Origin: Deltaproteobacteria bacterium | GTDB lineage: Bacteria; Myxococcota_C; UBA6777 | NCBI GenBank assembly: GCA_006226375.1 | Contig: SBHC01000017.1 | Coordinates: 57,331-121,330, forward strand | Direction of reading: 5' to 3' | DNA: 64,000 bases | Shown here: positions 33,781-42,292 of the stretch, one piece after another | How the letters are laid out: the number at the start of each line of letters is the position of its first letter | Numbering within the stretch: the stretch's first letter is position 1 | Notes under the pieces: model-generated | What the model was told of the DNA's origin: nothing | What the model saw: only the letters and a program-made list of their open reading frames with translations | Databases searched by the model: none | Made by a program: the position numbers and the translations under genes

Positions 33781-36700
33781 ATGTCTATCCAGCGTATTGG
33801 TGGGAGAGACGTGGTCATTTTGGACCGCCTTGCTTCCCCTTCTCAGGAGGATGTCCAGCTCTTCGTTCGCAAACTTCACGCCGGAATCCTGTCGTACGGT
33901 CTGTATCCTCCCGGTCACACCATTATCGTGAAGCGAACCAAAGATCTCCACGAACATCTCAACAAGCTTTTCCTGGAATGTTCGATGTTGGTGATCCAGT
34001 GTGAGCAGTCTCTGTCCCTCAACAAGGTCCGCGTGCTGCGCAATGTTCCTGAACGTGAGCTGTCGATGAAGACAGCTTCGTATCTGGGCCTTCGTGGCGT
34101 GAAGAATTTGGTCCTGTGGCCGAGAGTCAAACACGAAGAGCTCGGCGAGTTGCTCCAAACCTGGCACTCGATCAACGAAGAAGAAGAAGAGGAAGCCTAC
34201 GACTGGCTCCATCGGTTCCGGTCCGACTCTGCTCGGATGAACATGGATATGATCGACAGCCTGGAGCTGGAGTCGGCCAAAGGAGGCTCTCCTTCGATCT
34301 CCCTGTCGAAGAAAGAGCTGGCTGACATCCTCACAAACATCGGGCCTGACGGTGGAGGGCAGGGGGCAAAAGTTGAGTCCGTTGTTGGCTCTCTGTCTCC
34401 GAATGGTCCGTCGGATGTGCGCATTGCTTCTGGTGGTAACACGGCGACGGTTCGTATCATCAACGAACAAGCTCCTCCCCAAGACTCGTACGGAGGGCGG
34501 TCGGGTGATTCTTATCCAGGACAGCAGGGCGGCCGACGCTCCAACAACTACGCGCGCCCCGTTAATTCTTCCTCTTCCACCGGTTCATCGTCGGCTTCGG
34601 CGAATCCTGATGGCTCCGTGGGGCAGGCCCAGCATGTGTTGCAACATGTGGGGGGGCAAGTCGTCAACGCGCAAAATGTGATCCAGCAGTACAGCGGTGC
34701 CGTGGGCCAACCTGGGCGGGGTAGGGAAGACTTCTCTGGAATGGTCTACCCTCCGAATGGTCCAGGCGCTCCTCACGATACCTCTCCCAACGCAAACCCG
34801 GCCGATATTTTTGGTAACTCTCTGCACGTGGAATCGTCGCCGGAGTGGAGCGCTGCTCAATCCAACGGGCTGCCTCCTTCTTCCACCGACAACCAGATGC
34901 CTCCCTACTTTGGTGGGGGAGGGGAGGACGCGAACTCTGCGTTGCCTCCCGGGCTGCGAGAGCCTGCGGCGATGCATCCTTCGCGCCAACAAGCGCATGC
35001 TTACGCAGGGGCTCCCTCCTCCTCTGAGCAACCTTGGGATCCCGGACAGAGCGGTTTCGGACAGAGACCTGAGCTTCCTGAGATGGATGGCCCTACAGTG
35101 TCAGAGTCGTATCCGTATTCTTCGGGCAATGCGACGCCTCCTTCGGGTCAGAACGTTCCTGGGTTTGGGCCGGGAGACTCTCACTCTGGCAGCTTGGGAG
35201 AGCGCCAGTTTCGAATCACTGAAGTGACTCCCAGTGTGGCGGACCTGCCTTCGATTCAAGGCCAGATTGTGGACGCGGGGCAAACCCCCCTGCCGATCAT
35301 TGTGGGGGAACAGCCCGCATCGCAAGGACACCTTGCTTCGCCTTACTCTCCTCTCACTCCTCTTCCGCCTGTGGGAAGTCCGTTGCTTCCTGGCTCGGGA
35401 GAGAGCCCTATCCCAACGTCGCCGCTTCTTCATGACAGCGAAACCAACAGCATGTTGAGGAGTTTGCAGGAGGAAGGGACGGTTGTGGACCGGAACCCTC
35501 TGTTGAGCGGCCCTCCCTCTTCTCCGTCTTACCCAGCATCTTCGCCTTCTCATGGAGCGTTGGGGCCTGCGTCGCATCATCATCTTCCCACACCGGAGTG
35601 GGTGACTGCCGACCCTGTCAGCCTGGACCAAAGCTCTCTGGATATCGGGCAGCTCGACTTTGGTAGGATCGAGCCACACTCCTTGCTTCGCTCCCAACGA
35701 GTGCAAGAGTATCTGTCAGGTGGTGGCATTCCGTTGTTCTTGTCACGTTTCCTCTCGGCCACGATGTGTGGACAAGACCCCACCTCCAACGGACAGGTGG
35801 TGATGGTGCAAGGGGAGGGCGGTTGGCTTGGCATGGGCGGAGGGAAGGCTTTGATGTCTGCCGTTGATGAGTTGCCCAACTCGGAACTGCAGAAGCAAAT
35901 GGTGAAAGCTCTGGCCGAGACGATCTCGTCCACCATCCCCGAACTGATTGATGAGCAGTTGGCTCACCTTGGGCAAACCCAAAGCGAGCAACTCCTGCGG
36001 GAAGAAGTGGTTCGGCAAGTTCCAAGCGCATGGCGTCATGTTCTCTCTGAGTTGATTACGGAGCGATTGTGGCAGGCTCGGAAGCCCCGTCAATTCGACG
36101 GGTGTATGCGTTCGCTGTCTCTGCTAACAGAAGGCAAGCTCGATGAAGGCGGGTGGCGCTTGTTGATTCCTGTGTTGGAGCAGTTGAACCAACGTTTGGA
36201 CGATGCTTCCAACTCCGAAGGGTTGCAAAAGCAAATTGTCCAGTGGCGTGAGAGCCTCTCCAGTCCTTCGGTGGGTCGAGTGTTCTTCCAGGCCTTGTTG
36301 CACAGTCATTCCGAAGAAGAACGTGAAGAGGCTCGTCGAGGCATTCTCGCGATGGGTGCCTCCTCAGCTTACAACCTCACTCTCTTTCTTGGTTTGAGCA
36401 GCGACCCTCGTCGAAACCAGCTCCTCTTGGACTTGGTGAAGGATGTTGGGGAGCAATTGGACGAAGTTGACCAGACGTTCTTCCTCGATCAAATCTGGGA
36501 GTCTGGAGCGACGCTGGAGCCAGGGCAGCAATCCAACCTGTGTCGCTATATGTACTCGCTGCGTCCAGACTTTGTCGAAAAGCACCTTGTGGACCTGGCC
36601 GACCGTCTCGACCACGGTGGGCCAGGGGTCACGTTTGATGATTGGGTGCGCTGGGCGAGGCTTTCGTTGGAGTGCCACACTCCCCGACTGCGTGAACTCT

Positions 36701-37107
36701 TAGGCCGACGTTTGCAAGACCGTCACTTCTACGAATACCCTGATGTGGAAGCTGGCATTCTTAAGCTTCTCGACGGGCACGGCACGCTGCAAGGGTTTGA
36801 ATTCCTGGAGCGCACGATCCAGAGCCCGCACGTCTCTGATGAGCACAAAGCTAGCGCTGTGTATCTGCTGGGCAGCTTGCGAACAGAGCAGTCGCTCTTG
36901 TTGTTGCGAGGTATCTTGCTCGAACGAAAGCGTTTTCTGCGTCAGCCTGTGTACGGTGTGTCGTTGCGGTCTCGTGCGTTGGCTGCCTTGGAACAATTCC
37001 CCTCCCGACAAGTCCAAGAATTGGTCAAAAAAGTCTGCCAGGATCCGGACCCAACTGTACGAGAACAAGCACAAAATATGCTTGACGTTTTGGGGCAACG
37101 CGCTTAG
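33781..37107 (+). CDS. Large scaffold-like protein with disordered centre and HEAT-like repeats
   Basis: This 1108-residue cytoplasmic protein has three regions. The first 170 residues (LFVRKLHAGILSYGLYPPGH, LSMKTASYLGLRGVKNLVLW, EELGELLQTWHSI) resemble the N-terminal module of the scaffold protein at 15193. Residues 200-620 are Pro/Ser/Gly/Gln-rich and probably disordered. The C-terminal 480 residues are helical HEAT/armadillo-like repeats (ADRLDHGGPGVTFDDWVRWA, SAVYLLGSLRTEQSLLLLRG, ALEQFPSRQVQELVKKV). No catalytic motif is visible. It is cotranscribed with the kinase upstream, and the Ser-rich centre offers many possible phosphorylation sites. Confidence 0.78.
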   Translation: MSIQRIGGRDVVILDRLASPSQEDVQLFVRKLHAGILSYGLYPPGHTIIVKRTKDLHEHLNKLFLECSMLVIQCEQSLSLNKVRVLRNVPERELSMKTASYLGLRGVKNLVLWPRVKHEELGELLQTWHSINEEEEEEAYDWLHRFRSDSARMNMDMIDSLELESAKGGSPSISLSKKELADILTNIGPDGGGQGAKVESVVGSLSPNGPSDVRIASGGNTATVRIINEQAPPQDSYGGRSGDSYPGQQGGRRSNNYARPVNSSSSTGSSSASANPDGSVGQAQHVLQHVGGQVVNAQNVIQQYSGAVGQPGRGREDFSGMVYPPNGPGAPHDTSPNANPADIFGNSLHVESSPEWSAAQSNGLPPSSTDNQMPPYFGGGGEDANSALPPGLREPAAMHPSRQQAHAYAGAPSSSEQPWDPGQSGFGQRPELPEMDGPTVSESYPYSSGNATPPSGQNVPGFGPGDSHSGSLGERQFRITEVTPSVADLPSIQGQIVDAGQTPLPIIVGEQPASQGHLASPYSPLTPLPPVGSPLLPGSGESPIPTSPLLHDSETNSMLRSLQEEGTVVDRNPLLSGPPSSPSYPASSPSHGALGPASHHHLPTPEWVTADPVSLDQSSLDIGQLDFGRIEPHSLLRSQRVQEYLSGGGIPLFLSRFLSATMCGQDPTSNGQVVMVQGEGGWLGMGGGKALMSAVDELPNSELQKQMVKALAETISSTIPELIDEQLAHLGQTQSEQLLREEVVRQVPSAWRHVLSELITERLWQARKPRQFDGCMRSLSLLTEGKLDEGGWRLLIPVLEQLNQRLDDASNSEGLQKQIVQWRESLSSPSVGRVFFQALLHSHSEEEREEARRGILAMGASSAYNLTLFLGLSSDPRRNQLLLDLVKDVGEQLDEVDQTFFLDQIWESGATLEPGQQSNLCRYMYSLRPDFVEKHLVDLADRLDHGGPGVTFDDWVRWARLSLECHTPRLRELLGRRLQDRHFYEYPDVEAGILKLLDGHGTLQGFEFLERTIQSPHVSDEHKASAVYLLGSLRTEQSLLLLRGILLERKRFLRQPVYGVSLRSRALAALEQFPSRQVQELVKKVCQDPDPTVREQAQNMLDVLGQRA

Positions 37108-37273
37108 GATAGCTGCGTTCTCGCCGCAGTATCGGAGTTGGACAAAGGGGGGCGAGTTTGGCCGTGCACAACAGGCTAAACGTTCTCTCTTCGTACGTCT
37201 GCATCCACAACGATGTGTTGGGATGATTCTTGTCATTCCCAACTCGTGACAAACCTCGAAGAGGTGGTGTGTT

Positions 37274-38377
37274 ATGGAACCATTGACACTGGGTATTGAA
37301 GAAGAATACCAGATCATCGATCCGGAAACTCGGGAGCTTACGTCGTTTATTACGGAGTTTCTTGAGCAAGGGGCGATGGTCTTCCGCGATCAGATGAAGC
37401 CGGAGTTTCTTCAGTCTCAGGTCGAGGTGGGAAGCAACGTTTGCCAAAACATCAAAGAAGCGAAGTTTGAGATCAAGCGGCTTCGGTCGATGGTGCATGA
37501 AGTGGCACGAAACAACAACCGGCACTTTGTTGCTGCGGGTACACACCCGTTCTCCCGCTGGGAAGACCAGCTGGTGACCAACCACGAGCGCTACCACATG
37601 TTGCTGGGTAACATGCGGATTCTGGCCCAGCGGTTGTTGATTTTTGGGATGCATGTGCACGTCGGGATCCCCGACCGCAACTTGCAAATCGATATCATGA
37701 ACCAGATGGCGTACTTCATGCCGCACCTGTTGGCCTTGTCGACGTCGTCGCCGTTTTGGTGGGGGCGGAACACAGGCTTGAAGTCGTACCGCAGCATCAT
37801 CTTTGAAGACCTTCCACGAACCGGCGTGCCCGAGCAGTTTAACTCGGCGATGGAATACGATCAGTACGTGGATACCCTTGTGCGCACGGGATGCATCGAT
37901 GAGCCCACGAAGATTTGGTGGGACATCCGCCCTCATCCCAAGTTTCCTACCCTGGAATTCCGGGTGTGTGACTGCACCACCAAGGTGGATGAAGTGATCG
38001 CCATTACAGGGATGATTCAGGCTCTTGTGGCGAAGATGATTCAACTGCGCAAACGGAACCAGACCTGGCGTTTGTACCGTCGGACTCTGCTCGCAGAGAA
38101 CAAGTTCCGTTCGATCAAGGACGGACTGGACGGTTCGTTGATCGATTTTGGGCGTGAACGTGAAGCTCCTTTGCGTGAGCTGATGGAAGAGATGTTGGAT
38201 TTCGTGGACGACGTGCTGGATCCCCTCGACTCTCGTGAGGAAGTTGAGTACATCCGGGTGATGTTGGACCAGGGAACCAGCGCGGATCGTCAGCTCGCCA
38301 AGTACGAGGAGACCGGCGACCTCAAAGATGTGGTCGACATGCTTGTGCAAGAAACGATCGAGGGTTGCGACACTTGA
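37274..38377 (+). CDS. ybdK: Carboxylate-amine ligase, YbdK/GCS2 family
   Basis: This 367-residue protein matches glutamate-cysteine ligase type 2-like enzymes: LGIEEEYQIIDPETRELTSF at the N-terminus, then SQVEVGSNVC, FGMHVHVGIPD and WWDIRPHPKFPTLEFRVCD. The family forms gamma-glutamyl or related amide bonds with ATP in the cytoplasm; the natural substrates of YbdK-type members are mostly unknown. The ATG at 37274 has AGAGG upstream. It stands alone, 166 nt after the scaffold gene and 197 nt before the next one. Confidence 0.92.
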   Translation: MEPLTLGIEEEYQIIDPETRELTSFITEFLEQGAMVFRDQMKPEFLQSQVEVGSNVCQNIKEAKFEIKRLRSMVHEVARNNNRHFVAAGTHPFSRWEDQLVTNHERYHMLLGNMRILAQRLLIFGMHVHVGIPDRNLQIDIMNQMAYFMPHLLALSTSSPFWWGRNTGLKSYRSIIFEDLPRTGVPEQFNSAMEYDQYVDTLVRTGCIDEPTKIWWDIRPHPKFPTLEFRVCDCTTKVDEVIAITGMIQALVAKMIQLRKRNQTWRLYRRTLLAENKFRSIKDGLDGSLIDFGREREAPLRELMEEMLDFVDDVLDPLDSREEVEYIRVMLDQGTSADRQLAKYEETGDLKDVVDMLVQETIEGCDT

Positions 38378-38574
38378 TTTAAGCAAGCTACTTGCGTTTG
38401 ACCCTACAAACTCGTATAGAAGGCGCGTCGGTGTTTTGCGAAGCCCCAGCCCGACGCTGCCTCCATCAGTCTGTCACTCTTTGTACGCCCCACAGCGGAG
38501 GGGGTTGCTGGGGTTCCATGTAGTTTCCATCCAACGGTTCTGGATGTTCGGCTGTAGACACGAGAGGTTGAAGA

Positions 38575-39351
38575 ATGAAGAAACAATTCGTATGTTGGTT
38601 GGCAAGTGTTGGATTGGGTGTTCTTTTGGCAGGGGGCCTTACCACTCAGTCTGCAGAAGCTTCCGGTGCCCATGGCGCTAGCAAGAGTGGCTGGGCCGTG
38701 ATGTTCACGGAAAAGTACAAGCGCACGTATTACACCGGAAAATTCCGTGTGCAGGGCCAAATCGCTCAGATCTGTGCGTCCGCCGATGGACACCACTGTA
38801 AGAAGGGGGGCAAGCAAACGCACGCTCGTCATGGCAAGTGGACCTGGTTCTGGCCGAACGGAAAGGTGAAGGCTGAGCGTTCCTTCGTGATGGGTTCCTT
38901 GGAAGGCACTGCCAAAGCCTGGTATCCCAACGGTCAGCTTCGCTGGAAAGAGCACTACAGCCACGGCAAGCTGGACGGCGACCGTGAAGAGTTCTTCGCC
39001 AACGGCAAGCACAAGTCCAAGTCCCACTACAAGAACGGCAAGCTGAATGGCAAGCTGACTTCCTGGTGGTGGAACGGCAAGAAAGCCTCGGAAGGTGCTT
39101 ACGAGCTTGGCAAAAAAGAAGGGGTTTGGAATTCCTTCTATGTGAGCGGTCACCGCAAGTCGAGTGAAACCTACAAAGATGGCCTTCTCCACGGAAACTT
39201 CTCCCACTGGTGGTACGTTTGTCGCCCCGCGGGTTGTGGTGCTGTGAAGATGCAGCAAGGTTTCTACAAAAAAGGCCAAAAGTCGGGCCGCTGGACCTAC
39301 GGTTCGTTCGGCACCGACGGCAAATTCTCGACCGCAACAGAAAACCACTAA
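38575..39351 (+). CDS. Secreted MORN-variant (YwqK-like) repeat protein
   Basis: This 258-residue protein has a Sec signal (WLASVGLGVLLAGGLTTQSA, cut near AEAS). The mature part consists of about seven repeats of the MORN/YwqK type, each with a GKxxGxWxxWxxNGK pattern: HGKWTWFWPNGKVKAER, EGTAKAWYPNGQLRW, DGDREEFFANGKHKS, NGKLTSWWWNGKKAS, EGVWNSFYVSGHRKS and HGNFSHWWY. The last repeats contain a Cys pair (VCRPAGC). Such proteins form beta-sheet stacks; the bacterial ones have no proven general function, and the antitoxin label of some homologues is not supported here. It is an isolated gene. Confidence 0.82.
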   Translation: MKKQFVCWLASVGLGVLLAGGLTTQSAEASGAHGASKSGWAVMFTEKYKRTYYTGKFRVQGQIAQICASADGHHCKKGGKQTHARHGKWTWFWPNGKVKAERSFVMGSLEGTAKAWYPNGQLRWKEHYSHGKLDGDREEFFANGKHKSKSHYKNGKLNGKLTSWWWNGKKASEGAYELGKKEGVWNSFYVSGHRKSSETYKDGLLHGNFSHWWYVCRPAGCGAVKMQQGFYKKGQKSGRWTYGSFGTDGKFSTATENH

Positions 39352-39471
39352 GCGTGCTCTGGGCTTGGGTCTGACACGCCCTGGGCACACCGCCTTCTTG
39401 ACAGATCTTTTGATCTGTGGCCTATGGTGGGCGCTTTGCAACAGATGAATCTCGGTTCATAGGAGATGCAC

Positions 39472-40029
39472 GTGTCAGAATCAACATCAGAGAAACCCAA
39501 GGTTCACATTCAAGTCCGTGAGAATCACAACGCTTGGCGCGTTCTTGGGGTGATCGCTGTTCTAGCCTTGGTGTTGGGCGTTTTGGCGTTTCGCAACATC
39601 AAGCGTTCGATCATTACAATCGACAAAACTCAAAAAGAGATGGTAGCCGCGGGGAAGAAACTGAACCTCAACGGTTGCGTCGATCGGATCTTGGAGTGGA
39701 AGAAAATGTGCGGCGCGATTCATGTGATCTGCCGCTCGTCCATTCCCCGTATGACCGCAGCTTGTTTGGAGGCGCAGGAACGCAAAGCCGCCTGCCGTAC
39801 CTTGAATCTTAAGCAGTACAAAACCAGCGCACACTTCCGTCATGCGCAGTGCAAAGCGAAGGGCTTGCACAAGCGACGCCATTGGAAGCGTGAGTGCGGC
39901 GCGATCTACGGAACCGTTTGGAAGTACTGCAACTATTGGAACCAGAAGGGTAAGGCTGTTTCATCTGCGAAGCCGACTGCGCCCAGGGCGAAAGCTCGTG
40001 TGGCGGTCAAGCCACAGTCTCGTCCCTAA
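39472..40029 (+). CDS. Cys-rich single-pass membrane protein of unknown function
   Basis: The GTG at 39472 is chosen because AGGAG lies 6 nt upstream; an ATG at 39466 would abut the ribosome binding site. The 185-residue protein has one membrane helix (WRVLGVIAVLALVLGVLAF) and a basic extracytoplasmic part with eight Cys. Two related segments are visible: EWKKMCGAIHVICR and HWKRECGAIYGTVWKYC, i.e. a duplicated WK-x-x-CGAI unit. Disulfide bonding is likely. It lies about 100 nt upstream of ctaB on the same strand and might serve oxidase assembly, but no family is recognised. Confidence 0.6.
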   Translation: MSESTSEKPKVHIQVRENHNAWRVLGVIAVLALVLGVLAFRNIKRSIITIDKTQKEMVAAGKKLNLNGCVDRILEWKKMCGAIHVICRSSIPRMTAACLEAQERKAACRTLNLKQYKTSAHFRHAQCKAKGLHKRRHWKRECGAIYGTVWKYCNYWNQKGKAVSSAKPTAPRAKARVAVKPQSRP

Positions 40030-40130
40030 CCCAATTGTTCTCCGAGAAAACAGCATGAGCCGCGAGGTGGGCTGACCCATCTTGCAAGCAGCAACGGCAC
40101 AGCATGTGCCAAACAATGTGGTGTTGTGAC

Positions 40131-41045
40131 ATGGTTCGAGAGTCCCAAGAAAGTGCAAAACAATCCCAGCCTCTTTGGCGAGATCTTCTGGTCTTAACCA
40201 AACCTCGGATCACCGCAATGTGCGTGATGATGGCAGCAGGTGGTTATGGACTGGCGATGACAACCACGCCTGTCCTTGCGCCCAACTTCTGGCCCTTGAT
40301 GTTTCATCTCTTCCTGACATTGCTCGGCTCCTACAGCGTGATTGCAGGGAGCTGTGTGCTCAACATGTATCTGGAGCGGGATCGGGACAAGCTGATGAAG
40401 CGGACCGCGCAGCGGCCTCTTCCGACTGGACGACTTCAACCCAAGCACGCGCTGTTGTGGGGACTCTTTCTGTCGGTCGTGGGTGTTGGGGTTCTGCTCT
40501 GGATCAACCCGTTGACTGCGGCTTTGGCAGCGTTGGCTTTGGTCTCCTATGTGTGTGTCTATACACCGATGAAGACCCGGACCACTTTGTTCTTGATGGT
40601 GGGTACGATCCCTGGAGCGATGCCTCCTCTTTTGGGTTGGACTGCTGTCACTCATCAAGTCGATTGGATCGGTGGGAGCCTGTTTGCCATCATGGTGTTG
40701 TGGCAGCTTCCTCACTTCCTCGCGTTGTCTGTGATGCTGAAAAATGACTATGCCTTGGCTGGGGTTCAGGTTGCTGCGGTGACCCAAGGTGAGCGAACGG
40801 TGCAAGTTCAATCCTTGCTGTACTCCGTGTTGCTCTTGCCAGTGAGCCTTGCGCTGATTCCTTTGCAGGCGGCGGGTTGGTTGTATGCCATTGTCGCTCT
40901 CGCTAGTGGCTTCTGGTTGATTGCGATTGCGTGCCGGGCTGTCTTGGACCAACACTCTCCGCGTTGGGCCCCCCGTTTGTTCTTTGCTTCATTGATCTAC
41001 CTTCCCATCCTTACGTTGGGGTTGTTGATCGATCAATTCCTCTAG
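40131..41045 (+). CDS. ctaB: Protohaem IX farnesyltransferase (haem O synthase)
   Basis: This 304-residue polytopic membrane enzyme converts haem B to haem O for the oxidase. UbiA-type signatures are visible: LLVLTKPRITAMCVMMAAGG near the N-terminus, NMYLERDRDKLMKRTAQRPL (the Asp-rich prenyl diphosphate site) and YTPMKTRTTLFLMVGTIPGA with PPLLGW. About eight to nine helices follow the family pattern. The ATG at 40131 is used; an upstream in-frame ATG would add nine atypical residues. The SCO gene follows 15 nt later, and the ACIII-caa3 operon lies downstream. No ctaA (haem A synthase) gene is in the window. Confidence 0.95.
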   Translation: MVRESQESAKQSQPLWRDLLVLTKPRITAMCVMMAAGGYGLAMTTTPVLAPNFWPLMFHLFLTLLGSYSVIAGSCVLNMYLERDRDKLMKRTAQRPLPTGRLQPKHALLWGLFLSVVGVGVLLWINPLTAALAALALVSYVCVYTPMKTRTTLFLMVGTIPGAMPPLLGWTAVTHQVDWIGGSLFAIMVLWQLPHFLALSVMLKNDYALAGVQVAAVTQGERTVQVQSLLYSVLLLPVSLALIPLQAAGWLYAIVALASGFWLIAIACRAVLDQHSPRWAPRLFFASLIYLPILTLGLLIDQFL

Positions 41046-41060
41046 GAGTTCATCGTCGTT

Positions 41061-41777
41061 ATGGAAGAAAAGGCTGCCACACAGGAACAAGCCCAAGAGC
41101 AGGGACCTTCGTTTGAGCGTCAGCTGCTGTCGCATCCCCTCGTGTGGGTCGCGATTGCAGCGTTCCTTGTTCTTCCCTTCCTGCTGCGAGGTTACCTCCG
41201 CCGGATTCCCGCTCCTCCCCCTGTGCTTGGTGCTCTTCCTGCGTTTGAACTGACCAACCAGGACGGAAAACCTTTTGGTCTGGAGCAGCTGAAGGGGCAG
41301 GTGACCGTTGTGGGCTTCTTCTTCTCTCGATGCAAGTCCATTTGTCCGCCGCTGATGCAGGCGATGCGTCGGCTGCAGGATCGTTACAAGCGACACAACG
41401 TGAATGTTCGGCTTTTGAGCATCACCGTCGATCCTGGCTATGACACACCCAAGCGGTTGCAAGCCTATGCCAAAACTTTGGGAGCCGACCTCAAGCGTTG
41501 GACGTTTTTGACCGGTCCCATCGAGAAGATCAAAGCGTTGGCTTTGAAAGGATTCCACGTCGCAGTGGGAGATCCTGTTAAGAAGGCCAACTTCTTCGAT
41601 ATTACCCACACCAGCAAATTGATCCTTGTGGATCAAAAAGGCCGGATTCGTGGGCGTCCTGATAACCAGGGCAACCCTGTTGGTTATTTCAGCTCGACCA
41701 AGGATGGTTTGGATGAAGTATACCACCGCTCCATGCATACTCTGTGGGAGCGATTTGCAAAAAAGAAATCGTCTTAA
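41061..41777 (+). CDS. SCO1/SenC family copper chaperone (first copy)
   Basis: This 238-residue protein is anchored by one N-terminal helix (LVWVAIAAFLVLPFLLRGYL). The thioredoxin-like domain carries the copper ligands Cys91 and Cys95 (SRCKSICPPL) and His183 (DITHTSKLILVD). These are the classic SCO motif for building the CuA centre of oxidase subunit II in the periplasm. It belongs with ctaB upstream. A second, quite different SCO gene lies at 51175, directly before coxB. Confidence 0.93.
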   Translation: MEEKAATQEQAQEQGPSFERQLLSHPLVWVAIAAFLVLPFLLRGYLRRIPAPPPVLGALPAFELTNQDGKPFGLEQLKGQVTVVGFFFSRCKSICPPLMQAMRRLQDRYKRHNVNVRLLSITVDPGYDTPKRLQAYAKTLGADLKRWTFLTGPIEKIKALALKGFHVAVGDPVKKANFFDITHTSKLILVDQKGRIRGRPDNQGNPVGYFSSTKDGLDEVYHRSMHTLWERFAKKKSS

Positions 41778-41954
41778 TCGACGGGTTCTGAAAGAGGTCA
41801 TCATCGCGACCTCACAACGGTATGCCACATAGCCCTGCTTTGAGCGGGCTGTGTGGCTCAAAAACGTTGTGGAAGTCGAGGTTTATGGTGGCTTCGCCTG
41901 GGCTCTTTGGGCTCCGGAGGTTGTTGCGATGCTGCAACACGAAGACAGGTGTCT

Positions 41955-41981
41955 TATTTCCGACTAATTTGGTCGGAAATA
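41955..41981. promoter_or_regulatory. Perfect 10-bp inverted repeat upstream of ACIII promoter
   Basis: TATTTCCGAC (41955-41964) and GTCGGAAATA (41972-41981) flank a 7-nt loop. It is 38 nt upstream of the -35 box. It may be an upstream regulator site or a weak terminator of the ctaB-sco transcript; the T7 run starts only about 20 nt after the stem. Confidence 0.4.
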
Positions 41982-42018
41982 CCGGCGTCTAGAAGGGTTC
42001 ATTTTTTTCGATTGCTGC

Positions 42019-42048
42019 TTGCAAGAGCACGGGAAGTCGTGCTATAAG
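42019..42048 (+). promoter_or_regulatory. Promoter of the ACIII-caa3 operon with embedded inverted repeat
   Basis: TTGCAA (42019-42024) and TATAAG (42043-42048) are separated by 18 bp. The spacer contains AGCACG-N6-CGTGCT (42026-42043), a 6-bp inverted repeat ending on the first base of the -10 box. That position fits an operator for a repressor or a spacer-binding activator. Confidence 0.5.
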
Positions 42049-42292
42049 TGTGCCGCCTTCAGGGGTGAATTCAACCGATGAGGGCACCACAAAGAGTATA
42101 CATCCAGGCTTCTGCAGCAGTTTTCACGTTGTTTCTACAACAAAATCACAAGAGTTGGTGAATTGGCTCGTCTTAAGCCTGTCGCAACCTGACGAATACG
42201 TGGGTTGGAGGGGTATCCCGGTTCCATCACCGGGCAGATGAAACAATTCACTGGTGTTCGATGGCAACCAAAACACAATAGAGGGAAAAGAC

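Larger units (their letters stand above)
41778..42292. other. Intergenic region, 515 bp, upstream of the ACIII operon
   Basis: No gene is supported here. Elements seen are an 11-bp hairpin at 41825-41856 (one G-U pair, no U tract) just after the SCO gene, a perfect 10-bp hairpin at 41955-41981 (TATTTCCGAC / GTCGGAAATA), a T7 run near 42002-42008 and the promoter at 42019. The leader from the promoter to the actA start would be about 240 nt, which is long. Confidence 0.6.

Noticed and set aside
38575..39351. Toxin-antitoxin function for the YwqK-like repeat protein
   Set aside because: It has a signal peptide and no toxin gene beside it.
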